Positions 54,071-63,918 are shown, counted from the first letter of the stretch. The stretch: 64,000 nucleotides of DNA from Sulfuriferula multivorans (GCF_003851125.1 NZ_BGOW01000015.1:149742-213741), one strand, 5' to 3'. The notes: generated by a model from the letters alone, not told the origin. Numbers and translations: made by a program.

Positions 54071-54805
54071 TCAGGCCGCGATATTCGCCGCCACCATTTT
54101 GTCCATCTCTGCTGGCCGCGGCGGAATTTCGCTGGTGAGATAGCTCACGAACTCATCCATGGCGGTGATATGCAGCCCAGGATTGAAGCGTTTTTCGAAA
54201 CCGATGGTGGAAGACGGCTTGCCGGAAATGCCCGCGCCGCATGCGCTACCTGCCTGGTGGCCGGGGAAGATTTCGGTCTCGTCCGGCAGAGTCAGCAGCT
54301 TGGCGTGAATGCTGTCGAACAGCATGGCGGCCATCGCCTTTTCGCGCCCGGCAAGATCAGGGCGGCCGACGCTGCCCACGAACAGGGTATCGCCGGTAAT
54401 CACGAACCAGGGTTGTTCACCGCGGCGCTTGTCGGTCACTGCAAGGCAGATGCTGTCCATGGTATGGCCGGGGGTATGCAGCACCTTGGCCACCACATTC
54501 CCGGCCTCGATGACGTCACCGTCATGGAGGGGATGAAACGGAAATTGCACCACCGAAGCATCGCTTTCGTGCAGGCAATAATGCGCGCCCACCATTTCGG
54601 CCAGCTTTCTGCCGCCGGAATAATGGTCGGCGTGAACATGGGAGTCGATCACGTGGCTGATCGTGACATTGGCCTTTTTAGCCTCTTCGATGAACCATGC
54701 CTCGTCGCCCGCGACCACGTCCACGGCAATGGCCTTGCCAAGGGTGCCGCAGCCGAAGAAATAGGAAAGTGAAGACTCTTTAGTAGCTAGCTGTTTGAAA
54801 AACAT
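54071..54805 (-). CDS. pdo: ETHE1-like persulfide dioxygenase (metallo-beta-lactamase fold)
   Basis: A 244-residue MBL-fold protein. The metal-binding motif is H56-x-H58-x-D60-H61 (SHVHADHYSGG), followed by HTPGHTMDS and GDTLFVGSVGRPDLAG, typical of ETHE1-type enzymes that bind one iron and oxidize glutathione persulfide to sulfite. The neighbours (an ArsR-rhodanese regulator, permease and DsrE) support that assignment over a generic glyoxalase II. A palindrome 37 bases upstream probably controls it. Confidence 0.88.
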   Translation of the reverse strand: MFFKQLATKESSLSYFFGCGTLGKAIAVDVVAGDEAWFIEEAKKANVTISHVIDSHVHADHYSGGRKLAEMVGAHYCLHESDASVVQFPFHPLHDGDVIEAGNVVAKVLHTPGHTMDSICLAVTDKRRGEQPWFVITGDTLFVGSVGRPDLAGREKAMAAMLFDSIHAKLLTLPDETEIFPGHQAGSACGAGISGKPSSTIGFEKRFNPGLHITAMDEFVSYLTSEIPPRPAEMDKMVAANIAA

Positions 54806-54841
54806 GGGTTCCTCCGTGAAATATTTCTGATCAAAAATTAG

Positions 54842-54863
54842 TATTCAAACGAATATTTGAATA
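54842..54863. promoter_or_regulatory. Palindromic operator upstream of pdo
   Basis: Perfect inverted repeat TATTCAAA-N6-TTTGAATA, AT-rich and of the size bound by ArsR-family dimers. It lies between the ArsR-rhodanese gene and pdo, both on the minus strand. The likely ligand is the regulator encoded next to it; this is inference. Confidence 0.65.
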
Positions 54864-54928
54864 ATGGACAAAAAATATACCCAAGTCAACCAAAAAAAGA
54901 AGGTAAACCGGAAGAGATCAAAAAGTAT

Positions 54929-55594
54929 TTAGTTTTTTTCCACCGGCAACAGGTCTGCTTTCCACTCCGGGTATCCATCTTCCAGGCGGCGTGCCTTATA
55001 TCCCTGGCTGCGCAGCTGGGAGACCGCCTCATACGCGAACATGCAATAAGGCCCTCGACAATAGGCAACCACCTCCTGGTTCGTCGGCAACTTGGCCAGA
55101 TGCTTGGACAGGCTGTCCAGAGGGATACTGATTGCACCTGCAATATGGCCTGCCTGGTATTCTCCTGCCGGCCTGACATCCACCACCACCGCTTCGCCAC
55201 TGCTGACCAGTTGCAACAATTCTTCACGTTTGACGGGTTTCAGATCATCCAGACGGTCAAAATTCTCCCGGACTATGCGCTCGACTTCGGCAAGATGGCG
55301 TTCAGCTAAACGGCGCAATCCGCTCAAGATGTTGGGAATCTCGGAATCATTGAGGCTATAGATAACCTGCAACCCCTCCTTGCGAGATTGCACCACGCCG
55401 CTGTCACGCAGTATTTGCAAGTGATGGGAGGTATTTGCCACCGGTATCCCGGTGGCATTCGCCAGCCCTTCTACACTGCGCTCACCCTGCGCCAGCGCCT
55501 CAAGCAACTCAAGGCGACTGGGACTGGCCATGGATTTGGCCACCTTGGCAAAATGCTCATAAAGCTTCTTTTTAGGAGAAATAGGCACAGACAT
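54929..55594 (-). CDS. ArsR-family regulator fused to rhodanese
   Basis: A 221-residue two-domain protein. Residues 10-95 form the ArsR winged helix (GLANATGIPVANTSHHLQIL is the recognition region); residues 125-215 form a rhodanese with C179 in CRGPYC and a second cysteine C184 five residues later. Such fusions can sense sulfane sulfur through the rhodanese cysteine and release DNA. The neighbouring pdo and palindrome fit a persulfide-responsive regulator. Confidence 0.9.
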   Translation of the reverse strand: MSVPISPKKKLYEHFAKVAKSMASPSRLELLEALAQGERSVEGLANATGIPVANTSHHLQILRDSGVVQSRKEGLQVIYSLNDSEIPNILSGLRRLAERHLAEVERIVRENFDRLDDLKPVKREELLQLVSSGEAVVVDVRPAGEYQAGHIAGAISIPLDSLSKHLAKLPTNQEVVAYCRGPYCMFAYEAVSQLRSQGYKARRLEDGYPEWKADLLPVEKN

Positions 55595-55647
55595 ATAAAA
55601 ATTAGGCGCTCAAAAACGAACAGTGATTGATAATTTACTGGCAACAC

Positions 55648-56291
55648 TCAGACTACATCCGCTGTCACTACAAAAAACGAACCCAGCGGCAGACTGGCAG
55701 GCAATACACTTTCCAGTTGCTGTGCAATCCAGCCGCCTCCCGGTACAAAAATCGAAAACGCCATACGCAGATTCCGCACCGGCTGGCCGGCGAACAGTTC
55801 GCGTACCTGTGCCGCGGTATGCCAATGTGCGCCGCGATAAGCGCCCTGTCCGCCGCCGCGACCCTTTTGCCAATAAAGCAGACTATGCCGGTTCAACAAG
55901 CCCAGCGCAATCCGGCGCCGGGCCACCCGCAGCATCTCCGCGAGTGCAAGGCGCTGGTCGGGGATAAAACACAACGCAGTGACCGCCATCACCAGGTCAA
56001 AGCCGCCAGCAGCGAAAGGCAGTGCAAGCGCACTGCCGTTTACATAATTTTCCGTACCTACAGCATGGCGTTCGGCAAACGCCAGCCAGTCCCGGTTCGG
56101 ATCCAGTCCGGTAACGGCAGACTGGCTCCCTCGCGCAAACCGACGGGTGAAAAACCGGTACCGCAACCGACATCCAGCAGGCTCTCTGCGGATTGTGGCC
56201 CGAGCATGCGTCGTAACAGATCGGATTCAGTTTCCCCGACCCAGCGCCCACGAGGCGTCTGGTACCACGCGTCATACTCAGCCGCCTGCAT
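55648..56291 (-). pseudogene. Frameshifted SAM-dependent methyltransferase
   Basis: Begins at the ATG at 56291 (MQAAEYDAWYQTPRGRWVGE) with GGGAGG upstream. It keeps motif I as LLDVGCGTGF, then the frame breaks. The other frame continues as FTRRFARGSQSAVTGLDPNR, the expected next part of a class I methyltransferase (methyltransf_11 type), and ends at 55648. One base missing in a run of five A on the plus strand (56150-56154; six would restore GFFT) explains the break. Either a real pseudogene or a homopolymer sequencing error. Substrate unknown. Confidence 0.85.
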
Positions 56292-56418
56292 CGCGCCTCC
56301 CTGAAGCCATTTAAGATTTTTGTGGATATACCGATAAGTATGTAAACCCATCGTTTGTATATGGCCACACGGTTTAAATAACCAACGATACGACCTGCCC
56401 AACCAAGGAACCACCCAC

Positions 56419-57255
56419 ATGCTGCATTTTAGAGCCATCGCATTATTCCTGGCTGGGTTAATTTTCGCTAGCGCGGCCAGCGCTGGCCTGACCGAACCTG
56501 CTGACAACAAACTCAGGATAGGTGGAACCGGTTGCGCCATCGCCACGATGCATATCCTCGGCAAGGCGTTCACCAAAATCCATCCTGATGTCACGGTTGT
56601 CATCATGCCCAGCCTGGGTAGCGGCGGCGGAATCAAAGCCATGCTTGCCGGCGCCATTGATCTGGCAATCAGCGGCCGCGACCTGAAACCGGCTGAACGC
56701 GCCCAGGGAGTGCTGGCAAGCGAGTATGCACGCACGCCATTCGTATTCGCCGTCTCCTCGCACAATAGCGTTTCGGCCATTACCACAAGCCAACTGGTCA
56801 AGATATACAGTGGCAATAGCACGATCTGGCCTGACGGGAAAAAACTACGGCTGATATTACGGCCGGCGGAAGAGTCCGATACGGACATTGTCAAAAGCAT
56901 GTCCCCGGAAATGAACCAGGCGGTGAAAATCGCATTGGCGCGGGAAGGCATGATCATGGCAACCACCGACCAGGACAGCGCAGACAACATGGAAAAGATC
57001 TCTGGCGCCATCGGCACTACGACGCTGGCACAAATCATTTCCGAACAGCGAGCGCTCAAACCGCTGACTTTGAATGGCGTCACCCCAAGCCTTGATACGC
57101 TGACGGAAGGGAAATACCCTTATTTTAAAACCTTGTTTATGGTAAGCAGCCCGAAGCCCAAGCCGTTGACCCAGGCGTTTATTGCCTTCGTGCGTTCCGC
57201 CGCAGCCCGCCAAATACTGGCAAAAAATGGCCAATTGGCAGCGTCCGCCAAATAA
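56419..57255 (+). CDS. PstS-like periplasmic substrate-binding protein
   Basis: A 278-residue exported protein: signal peptide (about 1-22), then RIGGTGCAIATMHILGKAF and MPSLGSGGGIKAMLAGAIDLAISGRDL, typical of the phosphate-binding PBP-like family. It ends FVRSAAARQILAKNGQL. There is no ABC permease or ATPase nearby. It is 12 bases upstream of a GGDEF/EAL protein, so it may serve as a sensor partner for that protein rather than in import; that is inference. Confidence 0.85.
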   Translation: MLHFRAIALFLAGLIFASAASAGLTEPADNKLRIGGTGCAIATMHILGKAFTKIHPDVTVVIMPSLGSGGGIKAMLAGAIDLAISGRDLKPAERAQGVLASEYARTPFVFAVSSHNSVSAITTSQLVKIYSGNSTIWPDGKKLRLILRPAEESDTDIVKSMSPEMNQAVKIALAREGMIMATTDQDSADNMEKISGAIGTTTLAQIISEQRALKPLTLNGVTPSLDTLTEGKYPYFKTLFMVSSPKPKPLTQAFIAFVRSAAARQILAKNGQLAASAK

Positions 57256-57267
57256 GCCTCGAATGCC

Positions 57268-59523
57268 ATGACGCTGCCTGACTCAAGACTGGTACCCAAT
57301 GCAACCTGGTTGGCGGGCATCTTTGCCGGCTTGATCGCACTTGCTTTTCCGCTATTGTATTTTGGCCTGAGCTACCAATATCAGGTTGCGTCAATACAAA
57401 CGGAAGTGGAATTCAACGCAGCCAACATTTCACAAGTTATTAACGCCAATCCTGAATTGTGGCAATTTGAAGAGCACCGTCTCGTCAGCCTGCTCACCGA
57501 TCAAGCTTCGACTACCCTTCCCGAGTCGCGCCGTATTGTCGACACCAAGGGCAAGCTCATCGCGCAAAGTCAGGAAAAACTCACCCCCCCGTATCTATCA
57601 CGCTCTGCCGATCTGCGGGATTCAGGCAGCATAGTCGGACGCGTTGAAGTCAACCGGTCCTTGTCTCCACTACTGCTTGATACTGCAATGGCAGCACTGA
57701 TCGGCCTGCTGCTGGGCGGGGTGACTTTCATGGTTTTCCGCACCTATCCCTTGCGCGCACTGAAACGCGCGCTCAGCACACTGGCAAATGAAAAAGAGCG
57801 TGCCGAAGTCACGCTGCACAGTATCGGCGATGCAGTCATCACCACCAATGCCGACGGCTGTATCGAATACCTAAACCCTGTCGCCGAGCAGCTAACTGGC
57901 TGGAGCAGCGCCGCTGCATACGGGCAGCCATCTTCTCAAGTATTCAACATCATCAATGAAAACACCGGTGAACTGCTGGACAACCCGGCGGAAAAGGCGG
58001 TCAGGGAAAATCGCATTGTCTCCGCCACCAATCATGCCGGCCTGATCAAGCGCAATGGAAAAATCATCCCGATAGAAGACAGTGCCGCCCCCATCTGCAA
58101 CAGCCATGGCCAGATCATAGGCGCCGTGCTGGTGTTTCACGATGTCAGCCACGCTCGTGCCATGGCTATCAAGCTCAGCCACCAGGCCAGCCACGATGCC
58201 CTGACCGGTCTCCTGAATCGGCACGCATTCGAGACCCGCCTACAGCAGGTGCTTGAAAATGCAACGCGGGAAAACAGCTATCACACCTTGTGCTATATGG
58301 ATCTGGACCAGTTCAAGATCGTCAATGACACTTGCGGCCACACGGCAGGCGATGAGTTGTTGCGACAGCTGTCTGCCGAACTGCGCGCCCAGGTGCGTGG
58401 CTCGGATATCCTTGCGCGCCTGGGCGGGGATGAATTCGGGCTGCTGCTGGAAGGATGCAGCATGAACATGTCCGACATCATCGTGGGAAAATTGCTGCAG
58501 GCAGTCAGAGACTTTCGCTTCAGTTGGCAGGAGCAAACTTTCTCGGTAGGCGTCAGCATCGGCGTAGTCAGCGTACATGCCGAGTGCGGGGGCCTGATGG
58601 AAATCATGCGCGCTGCGGATTCAGCGTGCTATACCGCAAAAGACCGGGGCCGCAATCGCATTTATGTATACCAGCCCGATGACCACGAGGTGGCACTGCG
58701 GCGTGGCGAAATGCAATGGGTATCGCGCATTACCAAAGCCATTGATGAGGATAGATTTCGCCTTTATTACCAGACTATCCAGCCGATCATTCCCGACGCA
58801 CAGGGCGCTCATTATGAAATCCTGCTGCGCATGCTGGATGAAGACGGAAAAATCATATCACCGGCTTCCTTTATCCCGGCCGCCGAACGCTACGGTCTGA
58901 TGCCGGCCATAGACCGCTGGGTCATTCAAAATACATTCGCCAAACTCGGGGCACTGTACCGCGGGGATACGAAACAGTTGCTTCATACCTGTTCCATCAA
59001 TCTCTCCGGCACTTCCTGGGCAAATGAAGATCTGGTGGGTTTCATCTGCGAGATGGCTGCCCAATACAGGGTTCCTGCGCGCGTGATCTGTTTTGAGCTC
59101 ACCGAAACAGCTGCCATCACCCATCTCAGCAAAGCCATTGCATTCATCCGTGAACTCAAAAGCGTAGGCTTCCGATTTTCGCTGGATGATTTCGGCAGCG
59201 GCGTCAGTTCGTTTGGCTATCTCAAACAACTTCCCGTGGATTATCTGAAAATTGACGGCGGCTTTGTCAGAAACATGGTCGACGACAAAATCGATCTTGC
59301 CATGGTAGAGACGATCAATAACATCGGCCACATCATGGGCATTAAAACCATTGCGGAGTTTGTGGAAAACGAAGCCATACTGGAAAAACTCACCCATATG
59401 GGTGTGGATAACGCCCAAGGCTACGCCATTGCCAAGCCATTGCCACTGGATGATATGATTATTAGAACACCTGCCGTAACGCCGCCGCAGGAATTATCTG
59501 CATCTCTTATGGTGGCAAATTAA
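57268..59523 (+). CDS. Membrane GGDEF/EAL protein with PAS domain
   Basis: A 751-residue cyclic di-GMP enzyme. Two transmembrane segments (near residues 12-35 and 135-155) enclose a periplasmic sensor. A PAS domain (from about 175), a GGDEF domain with an intact motif at 386-390, and an EAL domain follow. The EAL motif reads EIL (about residue 517), with the key glutamate kept; [14 protein letters not shown] and LKIDGGF are intact. Both synthesis and hydrolysis are possible. Its stop overlaps the convergent moaC stop by four bases. Confidence 0.92.
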   Translation: MTLPDSRLVPNATWLAGIFAGLIALAFPLLYFGLSYQYQVASIQTEVEFNAANISQVINANPELWQFEEHRLVSLLTDQASTTLPESRRIVDTKGKLIAQSQEKLTPPYLSRSADLRDSGSIVGRVEVNRSLSPLLLDTAMAALIGLLLGGVTFMVFRTYPLRALKRALSTLANEKERAEVTLHSIGDAVITTNADGCIEYLNPVAEQLTGWSSAAAYGQPSSQVFNIINENTGELLDNPAEKAVRENRIVSATNHAGLIKRNGKIIPIEDSAAPICNSHGQIIGAVLVFHDVSHARAMAIKLSHQASHDALTGLLNRHAFETRLQQVLENATRENSYHTLCYMDLDQFKIVNDTCGHTAGDELLRQLSAELRAQVRGSDILARLGGDEFGLLLEGCSMNMSDIIVGKLLQAVRDFRFSWQEQTFSVGVSIGVVSVHAECGGLMEIMRAADSACYTAKDRGRNRIYVYQPDDHEVALRRGEMQWVSRITKAIDEDRFRLYYQTIQPIIPDAQGAHYEILLRMLDEDGKIISPASFIPAAERYGLMPAIDRWVIQNTFAKLGALYRGDTKQLLHTCSINLSGTSWANEDLVGFICEMAAQYRVPARVICFELTETAAITHLSKAIAFIRELKSVGFRFSLDDFGSGVSSFGYLKQLPVDYLKIDGGFVRNMVDDKIDLAMVETINNIGHIMGIKTIAEFVENEAILEKLTHMGVDNAQGYAIAKPLPLDDMIIRTPAVTPPQELSASLMVAN

Positions 59524-59996
59524 CTCGAGCGCCAATGACCTGATTTCCCGCCCTGTTTTTCCTGCAGATGGATCGCCTCCATCCGCATTCCCCGATCCAC
59601 TGCCTTGCACATATCATAAATAGTAAGCAGCCCAACGCTGAGCGCAGTAAGCGCTTCCATCTCCACGCCGGTTTTGCCCACCGTTTCGGCAGTCACCCGG
59701 CATTCAATCGCGGAATCCGCCTCCTGCACCAGAAACTCCACTGATACGTGGGTAAGTGCAAGCGGATGACACAATGGAATCAGCTCAGCGGTACGTTTGG
59801 ATGCCATGATCGCGGCGATGCGCGCGACGCCCAGTACATCGCCCTTCTTGGCATTACCGTCGAGGATCATTTTCAGCGTGGCGGGCTGCATCACGATGCG
59901 CCCGGTCGCCACCGCAATGCGCCGGGTGTCGGATTTATCGGCCACATCCACCATCCGGGCATGGCCACGGTCATCGAAATGAGTGAATTGGTTCAT
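59520..59996 (-). CDS. moaC: Molybdenum cofactor synthase MoaC
   Basis: A 158-residue cyclic pyranopterin monophosphate synthase, second step of molybdopterin synthesis. [20 protein letters not shown] opens the domain, and [13 protein letters not shown] and [20 protein letters not shown] are signature motifs. The ATG at 59996 is where homology begins. The cofactor is needed by SoeA and TtrA in this window. It is divergent from the M48 protease gene. Confidence 0.95.
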   Translation of the reverse strand: MNQFTHFDDRGHARMVDVADKSDTRRIAVATGRIVMQPATLKMILDGNAKKGDVLGVARIAAIMASKRTAELIPLCHPLALTHVSVEFLVQEADSAIECRVTAETVGKTGVEMEALTALSVGLLTIYDMCKAVDRGMRMEAIHLQEKQGGKSGHWRSS

Positions 59997-60036
59997 AGTC
60001 AGGAACTGGAAAACAGAAGTCGTTATCATAGCATTC

Positions 60037-61458
60037 ATGAAATCAGCATCCTTATTCCTGGCTTTGTGCCTGGCTAGCCAGCCGTTGTTGGCGAGCGAAC
60101 TACCGGACCTTGGTGATGTCTCGCAAGGCGCGTTTTCACCGCATGACGAAGCTCGGGTGGGCAATAAAATCATGCGCGAAATTTACGCTGAACCGGCCTA
60201 TTACGACGATCCGGAACTCACTGATTACCTCAACAATCTCGGCTACCGCCTGGTAGCCGCCAGCCCGGAAAATCGCCTCTCGTTCCAGTTCTTTGTGCTG
60301 CGCGACCGCACGCTGAATGCATTTGCCTTGCCGGGCGGGTTTATCGGCGTCCATACCGGCCTGATTGAAGCCACCCAGAACGAATCCGAACTGGCAGGCG
60401 TGCTGGGCCATGAAATCGCCCACGTCACCCAGCACCACCTGGCGCGCATGATCGAAAATCAGAATCAGGGCATCATCCCGTCACTAGCCGCATTGGCAGT
60501 GGCGCTACTTGCTGCGCGTTCCAACCCGCAAGTGGCTACTGCCGCCATTGCCACGGTTCAAGCTACTTCCATACAGAAACTGCTCAATTTTTCTCGAGAC
60601 AATGAACGCGAGGCCGACCGTATCGGCATACAAATCATGAGCAAAGCGGGTTTTGACCCGCGCGCCATGGCAACTTTTTTCGAACGCCTGCAAAAAAACA
60701 GCCGTCTGTATGAAAATAACGCTCCGGCTTATCTGCAGACCCATCCGCTGACCTCGGAACGGATTGCCGATATGCAAAATCGCTTGGCCAGCCTGCCCGT
60801 CAAACAGGTGGCAGACAGCCTGGAGTTTCAATTGATACGTGCCAAACTGCTGGCCGGCGAAGGCAGCCCCGAAGCAGCCGTCAAGCGTTTCTCTGAAGCC
60901 ATCCGCGCTACTCGCTATAACAATCTAGCGGCTGAACGTTACGGGCTGGTAGTGGCGCTGCTGCGCGCACGCCAGTTCGAGCGCGCGGATCAGGAACTGA
61001 ACCAGCTCAACCAGTCGGGTGCCAGCAGTCCGATCATTGCCATGCTGGGTGCCCGGATCAAGCAGGAAGCAGGCGACATCGATGCTGCACTAATCCGCTA
61101 TCAGGCTGGACGCGAGCGTTTTCCAGGTTATCGGCCATTGCTATATGCCGATGCCAATGCCTTGCTGCAGGCGGGCAAAGCCAAAGCAGCGCTGGCGCTT
61201 GTCACCGATCACCTTACCCTGTATCCGGACGATTACCGCCTGTACGAGTTACAGTCACGTGCCTACGCCATGCTGGGCAAAGATTTTTTGCGCCATCACG
61301 CCCAGGCTGAAGCCTATGTGAGGCAAGGCAATCTTGATGCCGCCATTGAGCAGTTGAAGTTGGGACTGAAGAGCCGCGATGGCGATTTTTATCAGATGTC
61401 CATTGCTGAGGCGCGCCTAAAAGAACTCATGGCGCTTAATAAATCAAGCAAACCATAA
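60037..61458 (+). CDS. M48 metalloprotease with TPR tail (BepA-like)
   Basis: A 473-residue exported protease. The signal peptide is [19 protein letters not shown]. The zinc motif [10 protein letters not shown] lies near residues 126-135 with the third ligand in NEREADRIG; the C-terminal half is built of tetratricopeptide-like helices. BepA-type proteases control outer-membrane protein assembly in the periplasm. The start at 60037 gives the signal peptide; the frame is open from 59983. Confidence 0.9.
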   Translation: MKSASLFLALCLASQPLLASELPDLGDVSQGAFSPHDEARVGNKIMREIYAEPAYYDDPELTDYLNNLGYRLVAASPENRLSFQFFVLRDRTLNAFALPGGFIGVHTGLIEATQNESELAGVLGHEIAHVTQHHLARMIENQNQGIIPSLAALAVALLAARSNPQVATAAIATVQATSIQKLLNFSRDNEREADRIGIQIMSKAGFDPRAMATFFERLQKNSRLYENNAPAYLQTHPLTSERIADMQNRLASLPVKQVADSLEFQLIRAKLLAGEGSPEAAVKRFSEAIRATRYNNLAAERYGLVVALLRARQFERADQELNQLNQSGASSPIIAMLGARIKQEAGDIDAALIRYQAGRERFPGYRPLLYADANALLQAGKAKAALALVTDHLTLYPDDYRLYELQSRAYAMLGKDFLRHHAQAEAYVRQGNLDAAIEQLKLGLKSRDGDFYQMSIAEARLKELMALNKSSKP

Positions 61459-61489
61459 ATCTTCTGAAACATTCATCGTGCGCTGATTT

Positions 61490-61503
61490 GGTATAAACAT
61501 ACC
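61490..61503. promoter_or_regulatory. Inverted repeat upstream of soxX
   Basis: GGTAT-AAAC-ATACC, perfect 5-bp arms, about 40 bases upstream of the promoter proposed at 61542. Its GGTAT half-site resembles the palindrome before shdrC1. A regulator site is possible but not shown. Confidence 0.3.
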
Positions 61504-61541
61504 GAATGTCATGTTTTTGCAAAAAAAACGCGGTCAAGGGC

Positions 61542-61570
61542 TTGGACAAGCAAAAATTTTGCACTATGCT
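61542..61570 (+). promoter_or_regulatory. Possible sigma70-type promoter of the sox operon
   Basis: TTGGAC (61542-61547) and TATGCT (61565-61570) separated by 17 bases, about 95 bases before soxX. Matches to the consensus are 4/6 each. The gap 61459-61665 contains no gene. Confidence 0.4.
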
Positions 61571-61665
61571 TGCCGCATCCTTAGTTTGGATAGGCAGACT
61601 GGGATGCCTTCGCGGCAAACCGGAAAAACATTCAGTTGCACCCACAATTAGACTAGGAGGATGAC

Positions 61666-62034
61666 ATGCGTGCAGGAGCATCACTAATCTTGACCGCAAG
61701 CATAGTCGGCATGTTCGTTATGGCCAACTACGCGGTGGCAGCAGACGCACCCAAAAAAGAAGAAACCGGCAAGTCCATTGCCTTTGACAAAGGCAAAGGC
61801 AATTGCCTGGCGTGTCACGCCATGCCTACCGTACCGGACGCGGAATCCGCTGGCACCATCGGACCACCGCTGATCGCCATGAGCGCGCGCTACCCGGATA
61901 AAGCCAAATTGCGCGCCCAGATATGGGATGCCACGGTTGCCAACCCTCAATCTGTCATGATTCCGTTCGGTAAACACAAGGTGTTGACTGAACAGGAAAT
62001 CGATAAAGTCACCGATTTCGTATACGGCCTGTAA
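61666..62034 (+). CDS. soxX: Sulfur oxidation c-type cytochrome SoxX
   Basis: A 122-residue periplasmic cytochrome. The signal peptide covers about residues 1-25; the heme motif is C47-LA-C50-H51, and NPQSVMIPFG supplies the likely methionine ligand. With SoxA it forms the SoxXA enzyme that couples thiosulfate to SoxYZ. A strong AGGAGG lies five bases before the ATG. First gene of soxXYZA. Confidence 0.96.
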   Translation: MRAGASLILTASIVGMFVMANYAVAADAPKKEETGKSIAFDKGKGNCLACHAMPTVPDAESAGTIGPPLIAMSARYPDKAKLRAQIWDATVANPQSVMIPFGKHKVLTEQEIDKVTDFVYGL

Positions 62035-62064
62035 TCCAGGCTCAAAATCACCTAGGAGAAATGA

Positions 62065-62532
62065 ATGAATGAATTGCGTAGAAATATCCTGAAAAGCGCC
62101 GGCGCCGCTGGTGTGGTTGCCATGGCAGCTACCGCAGGACTGCTTAAGTCCGGCAATGCGCTGGCCGCCTGGAACAGCAACGCGTTTGCTGCGAAGTCCT
62201 CTGCTGAAGCAATCAAGGATCTGGGTTTGCCCACACCTGCAGACAGCAAGGCCATCACCATCAAGGCTCCGGATATTGCTGAAAACGGCGCTGTGGTTCC
62301 CGTGGAAGTACTCAGCACCCTTCCCGGCACAACCAACATTGTCATCATATCCGAGAAAAATCCCACCGTTCTGATTGCTGATTTCAAACTCTCCAACGGT
62401 GCTGAGGGTTTTGTCTCTACCCGTATCAAGATGGCACAAACATCCATGATACGCGCCGTAGTGGCCGCAGGTGGCAAGACGTACACCGCTGCCAAAGAAG
62501 TGAAAGTAACCATCGGTGGTTGTGGCGGTTAA
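62065..62532 (+). CDS. soxY: Thiosulfate carrier SoxY
   Basis: A 155-residue protein with a twin-arginine signal (NELRRNILKSAGAAGVVAM) and the C-terminal swinging arm TIGGCGG, whose cysteine covalently holds the sulfur substrate. It is exported folded with SoxZ. The length and arm are intact. Confidence 0.96.
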   Translation: MNELRRNILKSAGAAGVVAMAATAGLLKSGNALAAWNSNAFAAKSSAEAIKDLGLPTPADSKAITIKAPDIAENGAVVPVEVLSTLPGTTNIVIISEKNPTVLIADFKLSNGAEGFVSTRIKMAQTSMIRAVVAAGGKTYTAAKEVKVTIGGCGG

Positions 62533-62590
62533 CTGACGCATATCTTGCCCAGCATCTGTGTCTTAATAACTTAGCTTAGAGGAATTCAAA

Positions 62591-62905
62591 ATGGCAGAAC
62601 CAATGAAAATGCGCGCATCCATTAGTGGCGATGTGGCCGATATTAAAGTATTGATGAATCACCCGATGGAATCCGGGCAGCGCAAAGATGCCAAGACCGG
62701 CCAAATCATCCCGGCTCACTTCATTGATGAAGTGCATGCCACGCTTAACGGCAAGCCCGTGCTCGACGCCCAGTGGGGCGGCGGCGTGTCGAAGAATCCA
62801 TATCTGGGATTCAAGGTCAAAGGCGCCAAAGCCGGCGACAAAGTGGAAATCAGCTGGAAAGATAACAAGGGTGAATCCAATAAAGTTGATGGTGTGGTTT
62901 CCTGA
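62591..62905 (+). CDS. soxZ: SoxZ, partner of SoxY
   Basis: A 104-residue protein without its own signal peptide, as usual; it is carried out by the SoxY Tat signal. Family features: MAEPMKMRASISGDVADIKV, MNHPMESGQRKD and LGFKVKGAKAGDKVEISW. AGAGGAA lies just before the ATG. Confidence 0.95.
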   Translation: MAEPMKMRASISGDVADIKVLMNHPMESGQRKDAKTGQIIPAHFIDEVHATLNGKPVLDAQWGGGVSKNPYLGFKVKGAKAGDKVEISWKDNKGESNKVDGVVS

Positions 62906-62979
62906 GTTTCAACCAGGCTAAACCAGGTGCCAGGGCCGACACCCTGGCGTCACCCGACAAATATCAAACGGAGGACGGC

Positions 62980-63861
62980 ATGAAAACGACAACGTTTCGC
63001 GGGCCACAGGCGAAGTCGCCAAAGGCGCACGGCAAAAAAATTCTGTTGGCACTGGTTGGGGTGGGGCTACTGTTCGGCGCACTGAATGTAAGTGCCTCAC
63101 CAGAACAAGACCGCCAAAACCTGCTTGATTTTTTTAGCAGCAAATATCCGGACATCAAAGCCGGAAACTATGTTTATGGCGCGCTGGCATTCGATCCCGA
63201 TGCGATGGCACAATACAACAGCATCATGGATTTTCCACCCTTCAGCTCGGTAGTTGAGCAGGGCAAGAAGATGTGGGAAACACCATTCAAGAATGGCAAA
63301 ACGTATGCAAGCTGCTTCCCCAATGGCGGCAAAAACGTAGCAGGCAACTATCCCTATTTCGATGACAAGGCTGGCAAGGTTGTCACCTTCGAGATGGCCA
63401 TCAATGCCTGTCGTACTGCCAACGGCGAAGACGCTTACAAGTACAATGACATGAAGACCATGGGCACTTTGACATCGTACGCCCGTACGCTGTCGGACGG
63501 GATGCCGATGAACATCAAGGTGCAGGGTCCTGCCGCCACTGCTGCCTATGAAGCCGGCAAAAGCCAGTTCTACAGCCGCCGCGGCCAACTCAACTTCTCT
63601 TGCGCCTCTTGCCACGTCGCCAACGCTGGCAACCACCTGCGCTCAGAAGTACTCTCTCCCGCCGTGGGCCAGTCTACGCATTGGCCGGTGTTCCGTGGTG
63701 GCGAGAATCTGGTGACCTTGCAGGAACGTTACGTCGGTTGCAACAAGCAGGTCCGTGCCGTGCCTTTTGCGCCTGGTAGCGTGGAGTACAACGACCTGGA
63801 ATACTTCCATTCCTACATCAGCAACGGTTTACCTCTGAAGGCCTCGGTATTCCGTAAGTAA
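62980..63861 (+). CDS. soxA: Sulfur oxidation c-type cytochrome SoxA (single heme type)
   Basis: A 293-residue cytochrome with a signal segment (about 20-40). Only one heme motif is present, C208-AS-C211-H212 in the C-terminal domain; the position of the second heme in diheme SoxA carries C112 and C144 instead, which could form a disulfide. C254 in RYVGCNKQV is the catalytic cysteine ligand. It forms SoxXA with SoxX. It is followed at once by a terminator, and no soxB starts in the remaining 139 bases. Confidence 0.95.
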   Translation: MKTTTFRGPQAKSPKAHGKKILLALVGVGLLFGALNVSASPEQDRQNLLDFFSSKYPDIKAGNYVYGALAFDPDAMAQYNSIMDFPPFSSVVEQGKKMWETPFKNGKTYASCFPNGGKNVAGNYPYFDDKAGKVVTFEMAINACRTANGEDAYKYNDMKTMGTLTSYARTLSDGMPMNIKVQGPAATAAYEAGKSQFYSRRGQLNFSCASCHVANAGNHLRSEVLSPAVGQSTHWPVFRGGENLVTLQERYVGCNKQVRAVPFAPGSVEYNDLEYFHSYISNGLPLKASVFRK

Positions 63862-63880
63862 GCAACCGTTCCATCACTAG

Positions 63881-63914
63881 GCGAAGCCTGGCGTCAGCCA
63901 GCTTCGCTTTTTTT
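63881..63914 (+). terminator. Intrinsic terminator of soxXYZA
   Basis: GCGAAG-C-CTGGC pairs with GCCAG-CTTCGC (one bulged C, loop GTCA) and is followed by TTTTTTT, 20 bases beyond soxA. Confidence 0.92.
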
Positions 63915-63918
63915 ATTG

